In this document: positions 61,963-64,000 of the stretch, one piece after another
Layout of the letters: each line of letters starts with the position of its first letter
Position numbering within the stretch: the first letter of the stretch is position 1
From: Otis tarda
Lineage: Eukaryota > Chordata > Aves > Otidiformes > Otididae
Direction of reading: 5' to 3'
Assembly (NCBI GenBank): GCA_026413225.1
Contig: CM048575.1
Coordinates: forward strand, 5,670,001-5,734,000
Length of the DNA stretch: 64,000 nt
The notes under the pieces: model-generated
What the model saw: the letters and a program-made list of their open reading frames with translations, nothing else
Told to the model about the DNA's origin: nothing
Databases searched by the model: none
Position numbers and translations under genes: made by a program

Positions 61963-62719
61963 CTTGACTAAGGAAGCTGAGAATTTTCAGACACCACATG
62001 GGACCATAATATGCACATGTAACTAAGTAAAAAAGACTAAGGAGAACTGGGGGGAAATATTTTCATTACATTTTAGAAAAGATACAAATTTTCAGGGGAA
62101 ACCATCTATTATATTATGCTTTCCATCCAAACAAATGTGACTTAAGAAAATAATTATTTCAACTAACAAATTCAACAAAATAAGGATTATTGTTATTTGG
62201 TCTCATTTCGTTTGATGGATAGCTGATTTTTTGTCAGAATAATTGAGGATCTGCCTAACACCCCACAGGCAGGCTGTGGCAGCACTGGCATTTTACCTCA
62301 GTTTTTCAGTTTTTCTCCAGTCTCAGAGCGCTCTCCTGCTCACGGTCCGTGTGGAAGCCTTCAGGCTGCCCAACCCAAAATGCCACGCACTGACCCGCTC
62401 CCAGCCTGGGGCTCCCTCACCAAACCGGAGCCAAAACCAATCCCCAGATTGGCGCTTGCCAAAGGGAGCTCAGCCGGGAGCACCACGTCCCCCCACACAC
62501 GGGCGGTGACGCCGGAGCCGCGATGTCACTGCTGAATGGGCAGCAAGTCACGCGCGGTCCCGTGACAGCCAGAGAAACAGGTTATCAACATAACTCTCAT
62601 TAAAAGAGCAGCGCCTTACAAGTGAAAACAGAGTGCCACCAACAGTTAAAACTCTTCAAGCGCCGCAGGCAGCACATGCTGCCGGCTCCTCATAGCAGTG
62701 ATGGAGCCAAGCCAGAGCA
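61963..62719. other. Intergenic, nothing recognised
   Basis: An AT-rich stretch to about 62,250 is followed by GC-richer DNA. No repeat, RNA gene or exon is visible beyond the neighbouring LINE piece and tandem repeat. Confidence 0.5.
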
Positions 62720-62833
62720 GGAGCACCTCGGTGCTCGTAAGGCCGCTGTGATCCACAGCCTCGGATCACGGCCTGAGCGCGGGAGCACCTCGGCGCTCGT
62801 AAGGCCACCGTGATCCATAGACTCGGATTGGAC
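62720..62833. repeat. Tandem duplication, 62-bp unit
   Basis: Two adjacent copies start at GGAGCACCTCGGTGCTCGTA (62,720) and GGAGCACCTCGGCGCTCGTA (62,782). They share the following GGCC, GTGATCCA and CTCGGAT. The copies differ at several sites, so the duplication is not recent. The start of copy one, GAGCACC/GGTGCTC, is itself a perfect 7-bp palindrome around a 2-nt loop. Confidence 0.85.
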
Positions 62834-64000
62834 CCCTGGAAGGGTTGAGCACCCAGAGCAACCGATGGCTCCTTCCCTCTGCAAGGACAGGAGTGCATCG
62901 TCCGACCCGCAGGGTGGCTGGAGGAACCACCTGGCACGACAGAGACAAACCTGGGCACAGCAGACAGATCAGCACGCGTGGGGCCGGCTGGCCTTTCCAA
63001 GGGCTGACTAGGGGAGGATGCAGTTTAAGTGCCAGATGCTCCAAACAAGGTGAGGAACACATCCTGTGAGTATAAGCTCTGCGGGGCACAGCCCCTCTGA
63101 CGTGGCCCAGCCGCAGCTCATCTGTGCTGGGTTCTGCTCTCTGAAGCCAGCTGCACCATTCTGGCATGGGAAGAGCACCAAGTGTGACCAAGACCACGTG
63201 TAGCTGATGGGCTACAAGGCCACGCCACAGCTGAAGAGCACGGCTAATCCCAGCCTAGCAGCGCCCAGGCCGCAGGGTGGATCCTAGCCCATCAGGTTCA
63301 TCGGTTCTCCTGACACTGCCACAAGACTGACAAAGCTCTAACACCGCCGCTGTAGCAGAGAAAACATCTCATAATGCTATGGGCCCAGTTTTCAAAACTT
63401 GTCACCAACTGATGCAGATGCTCATTTCTGACAGGTGCTTATACTCCAGCTAGTCAGCTGCTGAAAACAATCAGGACACGAGAGACAAGCGTTATTTGCA
63501 TCTACAATTCTGAGAGGGTAATCTGCAGAAAAGGAGCTGCTTTTTGCTCAGATGTGAGACAACAGGAGTTTAACTCTATCAATTTATTTCTGTTGAGAGC
63601 ACAGATCCAGCACAACTATAAGACTTTTTTCCCTAATCAACTCCCTCTGCTCAGAAATATTTTTATAAAAGCATCCCAGCCAGTCTCGGCAGAAAGCCTC
63701 TATTGTGTCCCGTACCACAGTACAGCACGAGACCATGGGACTGAAAAATGTCATCGCAGGCAGAGCACAGCCAAACAGCTCAGCCATCAGCCCTGCACCT
63801 CGCTCCTGGGGATGCTCAGCCCCGCTACCAGAGCCACGCTGCGGCTCCCCGAGCCTGTCCCCAGCAGAAACCTGGGCTCATTCTGTGTTCAGAAATCCCC
63901 TCCTGACTCATACAAGCACAGTATCCATTCAAAAGAGCTTCTCTCACCCACTCATCTCCACGTACAAGTGATGTATTAGGCCACCAGGCTGAGCATCTGT
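62834..64000. other. Intergenic to end of window, nothing recognised
   Basis: The composition is mixed. Open frames at 62,766-63,197 on the - strand and 63,554-63,979 on the + strand have no known homology and no supporting splice or promoter signals. In mammals CSF3R follows GRIK3 at a large distance in the same orientation (from memory); none of its motifs, such as WSxWS, is seen here. Confidence 0.5.

Noticed and set aside
37796-64000. Search for the next syntenic gene, CSF3R
   Set aside because: No cytokine-receptor or fibronectin type III exon and no WSxWS motif was found on the + strand. The gene probably lies beyond the window.

Overview
The window is vertebrate nuclear DNA, almost certainly from a bird. 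It carries GT-AG introns in a recognisable glutamate receptor gene, and three copies of the 3' end of a chicken repeat 1 (CR1) LINE with the diagnostic ATTCTATG tail. The introns are compact and there are many GC-rich, CpG-containing blocks. I cannot name the species.

Positions 1 to about 37,800 hold the 3' part of one gene on the + strand, GRIK3 (GluK3, GluR7), a kainate-type ionotropic glutamate receptor subunit. Nine coding exons (160-267, 4041-4154, 8434-8637, 16779-17002, 22160-22278, 24993-25210, 31964-32186, 32425-32675, 33703-33897) join without a frame break into 551 residues plus a stop. If the full protein is 919 residues, as I recall for human, these are residues 369-919. They cover the end of the amino-terminal domain, both halves of the glutamate-binding domain (S1, S2), membrane segments M1, M3 and M4, the M2 pore loop with the Q/R position, and the cytoplasmic tail. 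The paralogue call rests on GluK3-type residues, including the two aspartates and the histidine of the GluK3 zinc site. Earlier exons and the promoter lie upstream of the window. The 3' UTR runs about 3.9 kb, from 33,898 to two closely spaced poly(A) signals near 37,651 and 37,769.

The introns hold one young CR1 tail each in the 8.1 kb and 6.8 kb introns. The 8.1 kb intron also holds a worn MIR-like SINE and a worn, antisense CR1/L3-like LINE piece.

Positions 37,800 to 64,000 look intergenic. I found no convincing coding exon there. The region holds a third CR1 tail, an ancient CR1/L3 piece on the - strand, two short tandem repeats, a perfect 12-bp inverted repeat with a nested stem, and several AT-rich blocks dense in homeodomain and POU-like sites that could be conserved enhancers.

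No undescribed multi-gene system is visible. The most interesting leads concern the GRIK3 C-terminus: a 90-codon open frame directly after the stop codon with a G-quadruplex motif at the stop, and a second open frame across the last exon that an upstream splice acceptor could use. The M1 segment also keeps genomically unedited Ile and Tyr codons at the positions edited in GRIK2.
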